DNA from: Euwallacea fornicatus | Lineage: Eukaryota; Arthropoda; Insecta; Coleoptera; Curculionidae | Length of the DNA stretch: 64,000 nt | Reading direction: 5' to 3' | NCBI RefSeq assembly: GCF_040115645.1 | Contig: NC_089541.1 | Coordinates: 7,068,001-7,132,000 of the forward strand | The notes under the pieces: generated by a model | What the model saw: the letters and a program-made list of their open reading frames with translations, nothing else | Told to the model about the DNA's origin: nothing | Databases searched by the model: none | Program-made: the position numbers and the translations under genes | Part shown: in pieces, positions 1 through 12,346 of the stretch | Layout: each line of letters opens with the position of its first letter | Numbering within the stretch: the first letter of the stretch is position 1

Positions 1-284
1 TGTAAACACCCATACGACATTCCTTTTATCATACGGAAAATCCTGGAAGTACACTCTGGTTTAGGCAAGTTCCGGATTTTATTTATCCCCCATCGTTATC
101 ATATTTATTTCACTTTCAGTGTTTTAGATTTTAAGTTACTTTTTCGAGCATATAACTGCGTCTTAGCAGATCCCTTTTGATGACATATCTTATTATGCAT
201 ATAGCACTATGATGTAAATACACCGCGTCGTTTCCTTGTTAACAAGAACATATTTTGTCACTTTTATATACTACAGGTACTTAC

Positions 285-545
285 CGGATGCATAGGAAGT
301 CTGAATGGTTTAGGTCCAGGGGAGAGGGAGGTAAAGGATTTCGGGACGGGAGATGCTGAAGGAACTCCGGGGGGCGGCATCGGCCATCTCGGTCTCGGAC
401 ATACGGGCATCCGACCCGCGAACATGTTGACGCTAGGGCTGGTCAGGCGCGGAGGTGGCGACGGCGCGTAAGGGGATGACGGCCGAAAGGGGAGCGGCGA
501 CCAGGCGCCCCTAGGCGGGGCGCGCCCACCCTGGCCGCTCTGCAT
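285..545 (-). CDS. Proline-rich coding exon of an unidentified gene (partial)
   Basis: An open frame of 87 codons on the minus strand begins with ATG at 543-545 and ends exactly in phase 0 at a strong donor (CCG then GTAAGT, donor at 283-284). The peptide is rich in Pro, Ser, Arg and Gly, and the exon is far more GC-rich than the AT-rich DNA around it, which supports real coding. A possible acceptor (TGCAG) lies just inside the start at about 540-544, so this may be an internal exon rather than the first one. The following exons would lie left of the window. No domain is recognisable; such composition is common in transcription factors and scaffold proteins, but no function can be assigned. 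Confidence 0.5.
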
Positions 546-3500
546 TTTAGGTTGTGGACGTTTGGTTTAAACGCGACAAAGTTCCATCGGTTCTGAAAAT
601 AAACAGAATAATACATGTACTTGGAGTATATAGAAAAATATATACTCAATCATCGCTCGAATTAGATCTATCAGCGATATATTCCTTTTAGCTTTAGCTC
701 AATGAAATTTTGATTTATGATGCATCATTATAGCCTTTTGATCTCAGTCTCGCGATGCGCCATGGAAACCTCCTGGAATTTTTTTTAAGACAATACGAGC
801 AGACCCGACCTACTTATTATTTCCATAATCCGGAGGGTTACCCGGTCCATCATCGTCAAGGTAAAAATAGCGCTCTCGTGACGCGGGATTATTTGATCGA
901 AATTTTCTCGTCAGTGGCATATCTCCCGAAATAAACCGAATCTCGCTTTATAAAAAGGTGTTACAAATCAGACGCTTGATGTTAAAAAATCCATTTATTA
1001 CAAAAAAAAAACGAAATTTGCAGAGCGAATAGCTCGAAACCGTATTTCCCTCAGTTATCGGTACCTGTAGAGTTGGCATAGTAGCGTAAACTTCTTGATT
1101 TAATGGCGGAAACAATTTTTTCTTTAGACTTTCAGGAATTTTTTCGAAAAACGAAATCAAATACCAAAAACGTCTGCTGATTTTAAACGATTAATGAAAT
1201 CGTTCGTGCGTAGGTACAATACCTAATCGTATCTAATATTAACTTCCTTAATACTATTTAGTATAAGGAAATCGAAAGAAGTGAAATGGCCTTTAACATA
1301 AACAGTTTCCCAGAGATAAACATTCGATTATTCAGCATTTAGTAGAAATTAGAAAAAATAAAATAAACTTCAGACAAGATTCTTCCCAATAACCGTAATT
1401 CCTGAAATCGGTAGTAACAACACAACGTTTGATTTAATCCAGAATACAGTTTTATTTTAAGAGAAAAAAACTTTACGCTGCCTACTGCTTATGATGCTTG
1501 TCTACCCACCTTTAGAGTAAATTTACAAATTTACCTAAGACTTTTTAATTTATCGAATTAATGGCTTCCTCAGATTCTTACATGTACATAAAAGAAAAAT
1601 ATGGTGAAAAAACCGAGCAAATCAGATTTTCCTGAACACGCGCCTTTTCAAACGCACAAAATGAATATATACACCAAATGGATATTCTAGAAATATCGAT
1701 TTTTTAAAATAAAATCTCTATTCTCAGCATTTTCCCATCTGTTAGATCTCCTATAGCAGTGGCAATTCCTGCGGCATCATCCCCTTATTTAGCTACCGTA
1801 TATAGATCCCCGGTGATCCTTTTGACTTCCTCATTACCCATGGAGGGTTATTAGCGAATCAAATGTGATATCTAACATCGAAAACCTTCACCACAACTAG
1901 TCGAGAACTAAGCACTCAAAAACCCCGGGTATGTCTTACCGGAAAGTGATGACGGCGTGGTTCAGCACGGACAAGGTACCGAATAGATAACACTTAAAAC
2001 TGCAAAAGCCAGACAGTCGTGACCCGAGCCCACGTAGTAGCTACCCCTTCCCACAGGAATAATTCTTAAATTTAGATTTTGGCACCCGAGACGCCTCGCG
2101 TCTCGACGCTAAACGATTCGTACTAAAGCGGCACGATTCCATTACTCCGAGTCACTGGAAAACTAATTTTGGACGATTTTTCATCTGGATTTGGAGAATC
2201 CAGAAGAATTTTGTCTGCAAGATGGAGAGTTACATGCGCTAGCCATATACCGTACTTAAGTACCATTTATGTATCTGGGTAAGTATGGATACAAGAGTCT
2301 CCAATATTTCATTTACAGAGACAGTATTATATCGCCCGTTTTATTGATTTGACTGCGTAAACAATATAATGCCCACTTTAAATGAGGTATCAAGTAGACG
2401 GGCGCAAACAAAATGATTAAAATTGGTACTCGATCTCAGGGATGCCTGGTGCCAAGTGTCAGCCATAGCTTACTTTATCGCTATAGGCATAACGTATAAT
2501 ATTCCTAATTTTTGGAACCAGGGAAGAATTTATGCAGCAGTCAGCATATTTTCAAATATTATTCAGGTTCTAGCTCTCTAACGGTACCTGGTTGCCTATA
2601 AACACAACGATTCTATGAGCAGCCACACAAAGACAGTTTTACTAGAAGGATCCATACAATTTTTGGTCGTTTTAACGCCTTTTCGTTTCATTTTGTGACC
2701 GTTCCTCATTATTTATTTAAATGAAAATTTGCATTCTTTAATTGAGCTATTCCAACTTAAACGTATCAATTATTATTTGAGGAACAACCCTCGTTTATCA
2801 CGAATAATGCTGCAATTTTAATGAGTCCGCAATTTCAGCAGAAGGCGCTAACATCACGCAATGGAAGCAAATCTCACCTCCACAAGAAAAATAACGGTGA
2901 ATTTCATATATTATTTTATTAAAGTCACGCTGGGCTTCGATATTTTTAGGAAAATATGAAAACTTCTGAACCTCATTATAAACAATTTTATTTCTTGAAT
3001 GATTTATAGTTTCAATTGTTATTAAAAGATTTGGTATTAAAATTTAAAGTACAGGGGAGGTGAACCCTCTTTGTGCAGAACGAAACGGCGTGATCTTGAA
3101 GGCAAAAAATACGTTCGAAATTAGGTTCAGTTGGAAAGCGAGGAAGTATTTCCTCATTTCTATTCACAAATGGTTATAGAAGATTTTTGGATCTTTTTTC
3201 CTGGTTATAATATGGAAAATAAGGTGGAAAAAAGATACTTCTTAATATTTTAATGATTCGGCTAAAAAACGCAGAAGCATTACTTGACAAACAAAATTAA
3301 TTTATATTAAAAAGACGTTTGTCTTGAGGACAAAAATGTGCATTTGTCATCAATCAAACCTACTGTATATCTCTTGATTTTCAAGAAGATTTAACTCTAA
3401 TCTATATAAAAAATGACACTAATAACAGACACTTAATAAAAATACAATTTAAGTCTATATAACAATACAATTACACCTAGAGAAATTACAGTTGATACAC

Positions 3501-4696
3501 GATTTCTAAAGAAGTTTGACGCTACTTTCCTTTGTGAACAATTACATGTGACTATACAAAACACTAAAATAAACCTTGGGTCAAAGTTAATTGCAATGTT
3601 TCTATGACAACATTACATACAGTGTGCTCCAAATTCTTGTATACCTTGGAACATTGGAAAGCATTAAAGCTACAACAAAAATTACATTGAGAATGTCTCA
3701 AAAGAGTTTATACTAACTTCAGATACAGTTTCAAATTTAAAATTGGCCATTTTGCTTCTGAAATATGGTTTTTCTGTTTCTTGACATTATCATTTTTACG
3801 TATCTCATTTCATTTCAGAATTAAAAAAGTGATTTATATATAAAAAAATGGCTATCACCAACTAAAAAAATATGACTCCAACCTTCTGAACCAGTTTTCT
3901 ATGATTTGAAAGCAAAACCTCAGATTCCAAACAAACCATATATTTAATTTATAAACAATCAATAAAATCAACACTATTCCCATTTAATTTTATTATAGCT
4001 TTAATATTTTTTAACATCCCACAAATAAATCTGGGACACACTGTAAACAAGCCAATTATGAGTAAAACTCTCAATGTGAATGGCTTCTACAAATTACTAA
4101 AGACAAACTGATATAAAAACACAATTATTATTTATAAATGAACACAATACATGTAAAAGATTATTGAATAGAAGATTTCATTTAGGCGAGAAAGAGTTTA
4201 AATTTGAAATTTCTAACGTTTATGCTGAAGAAGGTACTGTGAAGTAATAAACTTTCAAAATTGAAAACTCACAAGTAAGTATGCTTTGTAATTAGTCCAT
4301 TGATTACAAATAGACAGAGAATGTTATGGAGCATGATAACAATATGAAGCAAATAATTTAGGAAGCTAAGCAAAAGATTAATTTGATTGGAAACGTGAGT
4401 TTAGCAAACATATTTTTACTTTGTAACTACGCTCAATTTCATTTTTCATCTATCCATTTTAATCAACTGCAGCCACTGGACAAACAGCAAAGCAGATTTT
4501 TGTTCAAATTCCTATTTTGTAGTTTTATTACTTCATATTCATAGCACCTATTTCTACATAAATGTTAGAAATTCAAAATTTAATGTAAAAGGTAAAATGT
4601 TTCTTAACAATCACAGAGGACTAAAAATTTCTGAATGACAAACACTTTGCAAAAGTGTTAGGCAACAACTATTATAATTAGGTCATGGAATACAGG
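546..4696. other. Gene-free stretch, including probable ZRANB2 3' UTR
   Basis: About 4.1 kb without a convincing coding frame on either strand. The right part (roughly 3300-4696) is probably 3' UTR of the minus-strand ZRANB2 gene, since it lies directly downstream of that stop codon. A small perfect inverted repeat (8-base arms, 3-base loop) sits at 2087-2105. Short minus-strand frames near 950-1160 lack a good start and family resemblance and were not called. Upstream exons or introns of the left-edge proline-rich gene could also lie here. Confidence 0.5.
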
Positions 4697-5329
4697 TTAC
4701 TTCTTGTCTTTAGATGGGGAACTGGGCTTGGTTTCCATCTTATTTTCCTTACCTGCATCGGGTGCCACATCATCCCAATCAGAGAGGTCGTACTTTGACA
4801 AATCCCCATCATCATCCTCTTCTTCTTCCTCCTCCTCCTCTTCCTCTGCATCTCTCTCTTTTTTACCTGCAACAGCATCATCTTTATCATCTTCTTTGCT
4901 ACTGTTGCTAGTTATTGAACTGCCAGTTCTCCTCTTCTTCCTCCGCCCAAATTCATCATATTCATCATCAGAATCAGGCCTCTCTTTGTACTCCACAACT
5001 CCCCGATCATTGTAACCTCCACCAAAGCCTGTTCTCTCTTCTACTTCTCCGAATTTGGGCGCATTGCAAACATTACATTGCTGACGCCGAGCCCAATTAA
5101 CATTCCCACATTTGTTGCACTGCCAATCATCAGCACTAAACAAACCTCTGCTTTTTTCAGCGGCTGCTTTTCCTATTTCAGTTCCAAGCTTGCGTTTACT
5201 GGCAGTACTTGGGGCTTTGCCCTTCTGGCAGCGATTGCAGGAGGATCTCCTAGCAAAGTTGAGATTGCCGCATTCCTCGCAAGTCCAGTCTTCACCCATG
5301 GATTTGATGGAGGACTGTTCTTCGGCCAT
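4697..5329 (-). CDS. ZRANB2: Zinc finger Ran-binding domain-containing protein 2 (ZRANB2-like)
   Basis: An uninterrupted 210-residue frame. Two RanBP2-type zinc fingers are visible, at about residues 14-36 and 65-90, each with the pattern DWxCxxCxNxNxARRxxCxxC. In the family these fingers bind single-stranded RNA carrying GGU motifs, and the protein influences splice-site choice in the nucleus. A long Glu/Asp run follows (about 155-175), then a Lys/Ser-rich tail. The vertebrate protein is about 330 residues and ends in an arginine-serine domain; this one is shorter and lacks a clear RS domain. The start ATG at 5327-5329 follows a good acceptor-like TTTTTTCACAG, so a 5' UTR intron is likely. 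It is divergent from SNRPG. Confidence 0.9.
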   Translation of the reverse strand: MAEEQSSIKSMGEDWTCEECGNLNFARRSSCNRCQKGKAPSTASKRKLGTEIGKAAAEKSRGLFSADDWQCNKCGNVNWARRQQCNVCNAPKFGEVEERTGFGGGYNDRGVVEYKERPDSDDEYDEFGRRKKRRTGSSITSNSSKEDDKDDAVAGKKERDAEEEEEEEEEEDDDGDLSKYDLSDWDDVAPDAGKENKMETKPSSPSKDKK

Positions 5330-6558
5330 GGCACTGTGAAAAAAATGTAAAGTAAGGCAAAGTTAAAATGTTGATTGAATGATTGAAACTCGTAGTTTTG
5401 AGGTATTGTGGTGCTGGTGGTGTGGAGGATGTCGGAGTGTCAGGAGGTATTGTTTTGTAGCTAGGTGGTTGATGAGTGCACAAAATAACTGATACTTCCT
5501 TTAGGGGCGCTTTTATACCTTTACTAACCCAATGGGGACACGTATTTTAACACACAAACTTTAAATAAACAGACAACTACGTAATAAAATCTTAAAATTA
5601 GATAGAACAGGCTAAAATTCGGCAAAAAGCAACCAATAAACGAATAAACACTCAACAAATTTGTGGCTTTGTGGAAGTAGAGATAGAGATGGCGTCGATA
5701 GATCGAAATTTTTAGAGTAGTAGAGATGGGAGATATTTTTTAACCGGTGACTCGGATGGTCACAGTTATAATCGGCGATATATAAATGTATGTAATTAAT
5801 TTAAATAAAATGCCAATTTAATAAATAAATGCTTTTTGCAAAAACTCATAAATTACATAACTATGTTTACTGTGATAGTGATTACTGACGAAATCATTCT
5901 TACTTCTTTTAGTTATCACAGTTCCATACTTTGTTATATAACAATTGAAAGAGTTTGAAGTTGGACAACGACTAACTAAACATCTAAACGGTGATTTAAC
6001 TCCCATTTATACGCTCCCAATGACCGGATGGTCGTCATCACCGAGATATTAGCAATTTACACGCCACCGCTAAGGTCATCTCTATACAATATCGATACAT
6101 CATAGGAAAAAACATCATTCTCTTCAAGCAACATGAGATTTTCCATATTTTTCCGACTTCACTATAACTAGTTTCAGTAAAAAATTCCCGACTCTATGCA
6201 AATTAGTTGTTTTATTGCTATATTGCTTTTTATGATCACATCGTGGATAGATGTGAATATGAAAGAATTAAAAAAATAAACTAAAGGAAATTGATATAAG
6301 AAGAATTACGCTAGTTCAAAATGTTTCTAGATTTTTCTTGGACCGTAAAAAAGTACTTATAAGAATCGCTATACACATATGTATATGTCAATTGGAGTCG
6401 ATATCGATTTGAAAGTCCAATTTTCATAAGAGAATTCATAACCTAAAAATATTTTCTTTTTTTGTTGAAAAAGACGCGGCTCATTCTCTTTTGTAATATC
6501 ATTATACTTCTTTAATTTCACTTCTTTTTTAATCAGGCATATCCCACATTAATAAACC
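5330..6558. promoter_or_regulatory. Divergent intergenic/promoter region between ZRANB2 and SNRPG
   Basis: 1.2 kb between two start codons that point away from each other, with no coding frame of note. It holds a perfect TATCGATA element at 6090-6097, the DNA replication-related element (DRE) typical of insect housekeeping promoters, and further ATCGAT-like sites near 5697 and 6405. An acceptor-like TTTTTTAATCAG just before the SNRPG ATG suggests a 5' UTR intron for that gene. The exact promoter positions cannot be read from the sequence. Confidence 0.5.
6090..6097. promoter_or_regulatory. DRE-like element TATCGATA
   Basis: Perfect match to the palindromic DRE consensus bound by DREF/BEAF-type factors at insect housekeeping promoters. 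It lies between the divergent ZRANB2 and SNRPG genes. An 8-base match can occur by chance, so the call rests on position. Confidence 0.4.
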
Positions 6559-7280
6559 ATGTCCAAAGCACATCCACCAGAATTAAAAAAGTAAGTATTA
6601 CATCGATTCGCTACAAGTTAACTTGAAATGCATCCCTACATCATTCATACCCCTTTTCTTTAAGGTTTATGGACAAAAAGCTGTCTTTAAAACTCAACGG
6701 GGGCAGACAAGTTACTGGAATTTTGCGAGGATTTGATCCCTTCATGAATCTCGTAGTGGACGAGAGTATCGAGGAATGCAGAGATGGCTCAAAGAACAAC
6801 ATTGGCATGGTGGTAAGTTCAATTTAAGAACTCATCAAATTTTTAACATAAACCTAGTAATTTACACCCAAATCATGCTTAAAAATTTGTTACAAAATTG
6901 TAAAATATAGCCAATTCCACTCCAACTATCATAATTTAGCAGATCATGACAGATTTTTACTTGGGATTTTGCTCATTGTGCCTTTTGGGCAGCTTAATGA
7001 TGCATAAACTCTAATTATGACAAAAGACTTTTTGGAAAATGAAGACTTCTAAGAAGAGGACTTCAATTTTTTTTTATAAATTAACCAAAAATTAGAGTTA
7101 AAAATTTTTTCAGAAAATAAAGAATAATTCACATGCTTTTTTCCATTATTTCTTGTCACAATCCACATTATTATATTTACCCCTATATACTATAGCTTCA
7201 ACCAATTTAATAGTATGTTTTGGTTTTAGGTAATTAGGGGGAACAGTATAGTAATGCTCGAGGCATTAGATAGAATATAG
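6559..7280 (+). CDS. SNRPG: Small nuclear ribonucleoprotein G (Sm-G)
   Basis: Three coding exons at 6559-6590, 6665-6812 and 7230-7280, all with GT-AG introns and matching phases, give a 76-residue protein, the usual length of SmG. It opens MSKAHPPELKK and contains the Sm1 segment (KLNGGRQVTGILRGFDPFMN) and the Sm2 segment (VIRGNSIVMLEALD). SmG is one of seven Sm proteins forming the ring around U1, U2, U4 and U5 snRNAs. A polyadenylation signal AATAAA lies at 7330-7335, 50 bases after the stop. Two of the three exons are too short to be noticed as open frames on their own. Confidence 0.97.
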
Positions 7281-7895
7281 GACTGTCCTCTCTATGGTTC
7301 TAAAAGCTGAAGAATAGTTTTAAACTACAAATAAAGTTTTCAGCTTTAAGCACCTATGTATTCAACTGTGCTAGAATTAAACTGTAAGATATCCATGTAG
7401 TTTGAATTGTTATTGACACCTTTAAATATTCATTATAATAATATTTATTTGATATATAAACACTATTTGTGAAATGCAACACAAAATGATAACATACATA
7501 AATGTCATGCGTATTGCACAATCGTGGTGTACATACGCTTTTTCTACTACTAGATTTAACTAGCTTTAATAAAATTACATTACAGTTTCCTAAATTACAA
7601 ATAAATGAAATCCAATGTATTAAATAACAATGCGTCTTGAATTTCATCATTAACAGAGACATTTTGTTTAATGTTGGTTTCCATGGCCTTAGTAAATGAA
7701 ACAAGAATGGAGATGATGACGTTGTGGCCGATTACCAAATCAGGTAAGTCATGCGATTATGCGTGTCATTATTAACCTGTCATTCAACTGTGTTATAACT
7801 AGTACTTGAAGAAATACTTAATTGTAAAAATAAGTTCAAGTCAAAGACCATTAACTTCTCAATAAAATAATTTACTAGTGTATAACTAGTATATG

Positions 7896-7896
<1 letters not shown>

Positions 7897-7928
<32 letters not shown>
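7897..7928. repeat. (TA)16 microsatellite
   Basis: Thirty-two bases of uninterrupted TA dinucleotide repeat. Confidence 0.95.
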
Positions 7929-7930
<2 letters not shown>

Positions 7931-9462
7931 TTTTTCTGGCACTTATTTCCAGTTATGTGGAAAAGTACTAGAAAAGTGATGATTTTTTTCGTGAATAAGT
8001 AATAAATATTTGCTTCATATGTTCTCACTTGCATTTTCAGATATGTAACAAATTACAGTAAAAATACCATTTCTTTTTCCCTTGATTTATTATGAGCTGG
8101 AAATCCAAATTGCACTTTAAGCAACCATTCACAAACGTAACTGCTCCATTTCCAAACTAAACCATATTATTTCACTACATCATTTCGTAATATTACACTT
8201 ACAACAAAAGTAGTTAATAAAAGACTTTTATTGACTTTAAAACTTTATGTAGGTATAGTGCAAATTTAGTACATGGTGCTACATTAATAATATTGTTCAC
8301 ACTTAAACAAGAATCAACAATTAATACAATATACTTTGTAATACATATAGGTAACATTTAACTTTTTCTTGGACATAAGCTGGTCTCATTGCAAATTAAG
8401 AAATATGAAACTCAAATTAATTAATATCTGAAAGGAACATTTACAATAAAACTAGTTTAATGTCCATTGACATAAGCGTTTGCTAGAGGTTCATTCGAAC
8501 TATTTAATACTGTCTAAAATACTGTCGTCTATTAAAGCCCTTAATATTGATTCTAAATAGAGCTCATTTATAATAGTTCTAGGATGATCAGGATCTATAA
8601 AAACTGGGCTAAGGTCGGTTTGGTTTTTAAATATATTCATATTATAGAGAAGAAGATTAGTAATAATATGTGAAACGCAAGATTTCCAGCAATCTTCAAT
8701 GTACTTTACATAGTTCGAAAATAAGTGGGTTTGACATTTATAAACAGAAGAATGAAAATTCTTAAGCCTCAATTAATAAAAAAAAAGGTCCAATATCTAC
8801 GATGATCCGTAGTTTAATTCTCACTCTCATCGTAAATAGATCCTACTACACACTATTTCTGGGTATGAGGTCCAGTCCTTATCGCATATACTCGCGACCA
8901 GGTAAATCCTCGAAATTCTCGATTGGCTCCGCCTGAGGCATATTTGGACAGTTAACTTTTTTGTAGATACGAGACGTCCCCATTATTGGCATGATTGCGT
9001 TAAGCCAGAATCGCTAGACAAAACCTAAGATAAGGACTACACAGTAACGCATGTAAGTACCCAAAACCTAAAATAATCATCGAGAATTTGTGGGCTTAAT
9101 GAACAGAAGTGTCGCAGCATCGACCAAAAAGTCAATTAAATTGAAGTTTGATTCGTCTGAAGTCTCATATAGCAAGTTGACACTAAATTGCGGACTATCG
9201 CTGACCATGGACCTTTATCAACTATTTAACTTTAGTTCATGAATTTGTATTCATATATCGTTAAGTCGTCAAATCAGTTGTGATGTAACCTTATTCCAAA
9301 AATATAGTCCTTTGAAGATTGTTCCAAAATCTGCGCCACAAAGACTTGTGTCCAAATGATAGTTTTTGTAATAGTTGTTGCTGTGATAGTATATTTAAAA
9401 AGGTCTCACCAAGTAGACAAACGATAGTTGCCATTAAGCTGTTGCAGACTCTTGGTAGCTGT

Positions 9463-9516
9463 GGAACTATCACGACGACTGTCACCGTGTGTACAAGTTC
9501 GCGGCGTGATAGTTCC
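9463..9516. repeat. Inverted repeat (15-base arms, 24-base loop)
   Basis: The left arm GGAACTATCACGACG (9463-9477) pairs with the right arm CGGCGTGATAGTTCC (9502-9516) at 14 of 15 positions. Further copies of GATAGTT occur at about 9358, 9388 and 9423. It could be a paired transcription-factor site or a hairpin; the stem is too short for a typical microRNA precursor. Confidence 0.7.
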
Positions 9517-12346
9517 CTTCTTCGACCATTTTCTAAGCTGCAAGAAGCTCAGCATATAGACATCAACATCAGACAGTCTCGAAACAACTGTCAAAGTGAC
9601 TCTCATGAGAGAGAGTTCGTGAAAGTTACCACGAAAACTTTTAGTAATTTTTTGTTACGAGTTAGAACAGATAAGTATATTATATATAGTTTAGTAATAG
9701 TATAATAGATATAGCTTACTTGTCTATATTCTATAATAGAGGTACTAACAGAAAGACCAATGATTTAAAGAATAATACTAGATGGTTATCAAACTAATTT
9801 ATGAGTCTTTTTGATGATAGCCTATGAACATTTTTAAGGCTTTATTATTGTCACAGTTACTTTTACTATTTAGATTATTAAAAACGATGGGTCACCACAT
9901 TGGGCTACAATAATAATCGTATTTCCTAGTCTTATAGTTGCTGCAAGGGAGATTTGTCCTAAGGAGAAATAGAAGAAGAGCCGCTGATCTACTTATATTA
10001 ATAATAATTACATTTCTATAACACTGAGGCGTCTATTAAAAGCAAATGTCAATGTTTTTTAATAGATGCGTAGGTAATCGAATTTAAATTCACAAATTCG
10101 TGTAAACACACAATAAGAAGACAAATCCATGTGTTGAAGGATGATGTAAATATAACACATAATTGATTACTAATTAATTATTGGTAAGTAAAATTAATTA
10201 CAGGACATATCTTTGTTTGGTCTGTGGGTAAATTTACATTCATACTTTATTATACACTCAAGTATTTAGATAAATATGCTAAGAAACACCCGATTACGTA
10301 AACACATTATAGCATAGGAGATCTATACTAACTAAAAAAATTGGCATAATTTTTTAAGTGAAATTTCTACACATTTCGATGTATGTAGGTAGGTCTTTAG
10401 ATAAATAAATAACAATTTCTTTAGAACAGAGCCAGGCTGAATCAGAAGTTTTGAAGAAAATACGAACACTATATTGTAGTTGTACTTCTCAAAACTCAGT
10501 CTCAGTGTTTCATCGCTTCACCTGAGGCCTTTGCATGCTATATTATTGGCAGGTAGTTTAGTACGTATTTTTTAATAGTTTTTGTGCACACACAGCGAAT
10601 AATCCAATTCGTGAAAAATTAGTTTTGTATTGACACTAAGTATGTTTTGTTGCCGTAGTAATTATTTGTTAATTGAACGCTGTTAATTTAAAATTATCAT
10701 ACCACACACTTTTAAAGGGATTTAATAATTTCTATCCCTTGGTACTAGCAGTGAAAGAAGCGAATTTGTTATATGCAAAGAAATTACAGGAGCGTGTTCT
10801 GAATGTATGTAACGCTCAGTATTAACAACAAACTTTCAGAAGAGAAAGGAACTTGAATCAAGCAACTTAAAGGAAGACTAATTAAAATCACAGGAAGCAC
10901 AAATATAAAAGAATTAAAATTATAAAATTTTGAATATTGTTGAAGCATAATGGAGTAAATATGAATTCCATTATGTTTAATTCAAGTTCAAAACTATCGG
11001 GTTATTCAAATTGAATGTGTTCAAGTTTTCTGCACTGCAACACTTTATCTCGAGGTGATTCAGGGACTAAACTGTATCTATAACGTACAAGGTGGTCAGA
11101 CTTGGATTGTTTTAATATGAAATCTCCATTTTCCGACTAAATAAAGAAAAATTAACTTATATACCATTAGCTCCATGTTTGAGAATTGTTTATCGCCGCA
11201 AACCTCGTTTTGATATCTATCGCTATTTCGAAACTATAGGGTGTTTTCTAAAATCTAAATATAGAAATGCAATTTTCCTGTTACTCAATCTTATTTTTCT
11301 CTATCTACCCGGGACATGGACGTGTCCTGTTAAAACAGACCAAATCTGACCAAAATTTTTGAGAATTGTTTCATACGAGTTGATAATGTAACATAATTGA
11401 CAAACTCATTGATGAGAGCGGTGGAGGATAGTGCGGTCAGGAAGTGAAACAGATACAGAAGCCAAGTTTTCAACTCATCTAAAAATAATTTGAATTTTAT
11501 ATGAATTTTAGATTATTCCATAATTTTCAACCAGCATGTGTTTTTTTGTCAGCCGTATTAGGTTTCCAACTTTTATTATTTCAGTGGAAATGTTCCATTA
11601 ATTCCTTGTGGTCAAATGGACTTTGAATCGACGAGCAGTCTGATTTTTCTACTACATACTTTTAAATTTTACCCTTATTTTGATTTATTATTTAATGCGT
11701 GTTATTAACAAACATTTTGATTGTTCGTGACTAATCACTTTTGATTCGCATGGTCAGTGAACTTCGAAGTCGCCAGTTAAAACCAGATTTGACTACTATT
11801 ACCCACCTGTAGGTACTAAAAGTCTAGAGCACAAAATCATGCATCCGGAATAAAATAAGACTTGAGAGTACTTAAACCTGGAAGTACAAATAAGTGCGCA
11901 GTTTTGTGCTTTAAAAATTTAACAATTATTTCAATTTATAAAAATTTTTAACCACTAAAGCTTTCAGCAAATCAAGCCATATTTGATTTGTGGTATTCTA
12001 ACTCGCTTTAGATCTTCCATTACAATGTTAATTGCACTATTAAATTCCTTTCATTACTACAAGATAATTGAACTTAAATTGACGGTTATTGCTAAAAGGA
12101 CGGGTACTACATCCACTAATCTAGCGGTAACACCTGTAGATTTTTTTGTTAGAAACCTATACGTTTTCCCTGTGCGGAAATTGTCATTCTCAAAGAGAAG
12201 TGCGAAGAAATATTTTACTTTTTGTACAGCCATCAATATAGATAAAAAATAAATACTAATACGCCATATACTCCCTTGATCTAATAATTTAAATCCTATA
12301 ATAGGCAACACCAATATCGATATACTTATATAATCTTTGATTCATT

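Larger units (their letters stand above)
7281..12346. other. Gene-free stretch between SNRPG and the SLC24 exchanger gene
   Basis: About 5 kb with no coding frame I can support. It contains the SNRPG polyadenylation signal, a (TA)16 microsatellite, a strong inverted repeat within a cluster of GATAGTT motifs (about 9355-9610), and at the right the likely 3' UTR of the minus-strand exchanger gene. A minus-strand frame at 8500-8772 has fairly protein-like composition but begins only at a TTG and shows no family signature. Confidence 0.5.

Noticed and set aside
948..1160. Minus-strand frame of 70 codons
   Set aside because: The start lies in AT-rich sequence and no family or clear splice signals support it.
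4704..5350. Several plus-strand frames opposite ZRANB2
   Set aside because: Shadows of the ZRANB2 coding sequence; their Ser-rich runs mirror its Glu/Asp run.
8500..8772. Minus-strand frame of about 90 codons
   Set aside because: Protein-like composition, but only a TTG at its start and no flanking exons or family signature; could be a last exon but cannot be supported.
9319..9705. Plus-strand frame of about 128 codons
   Set aside because: Begins without a convincing start, codes a repetitive Ser/Thr/Cys-rich peptide with no family look, and overlaps the inverted-repeat cluster.
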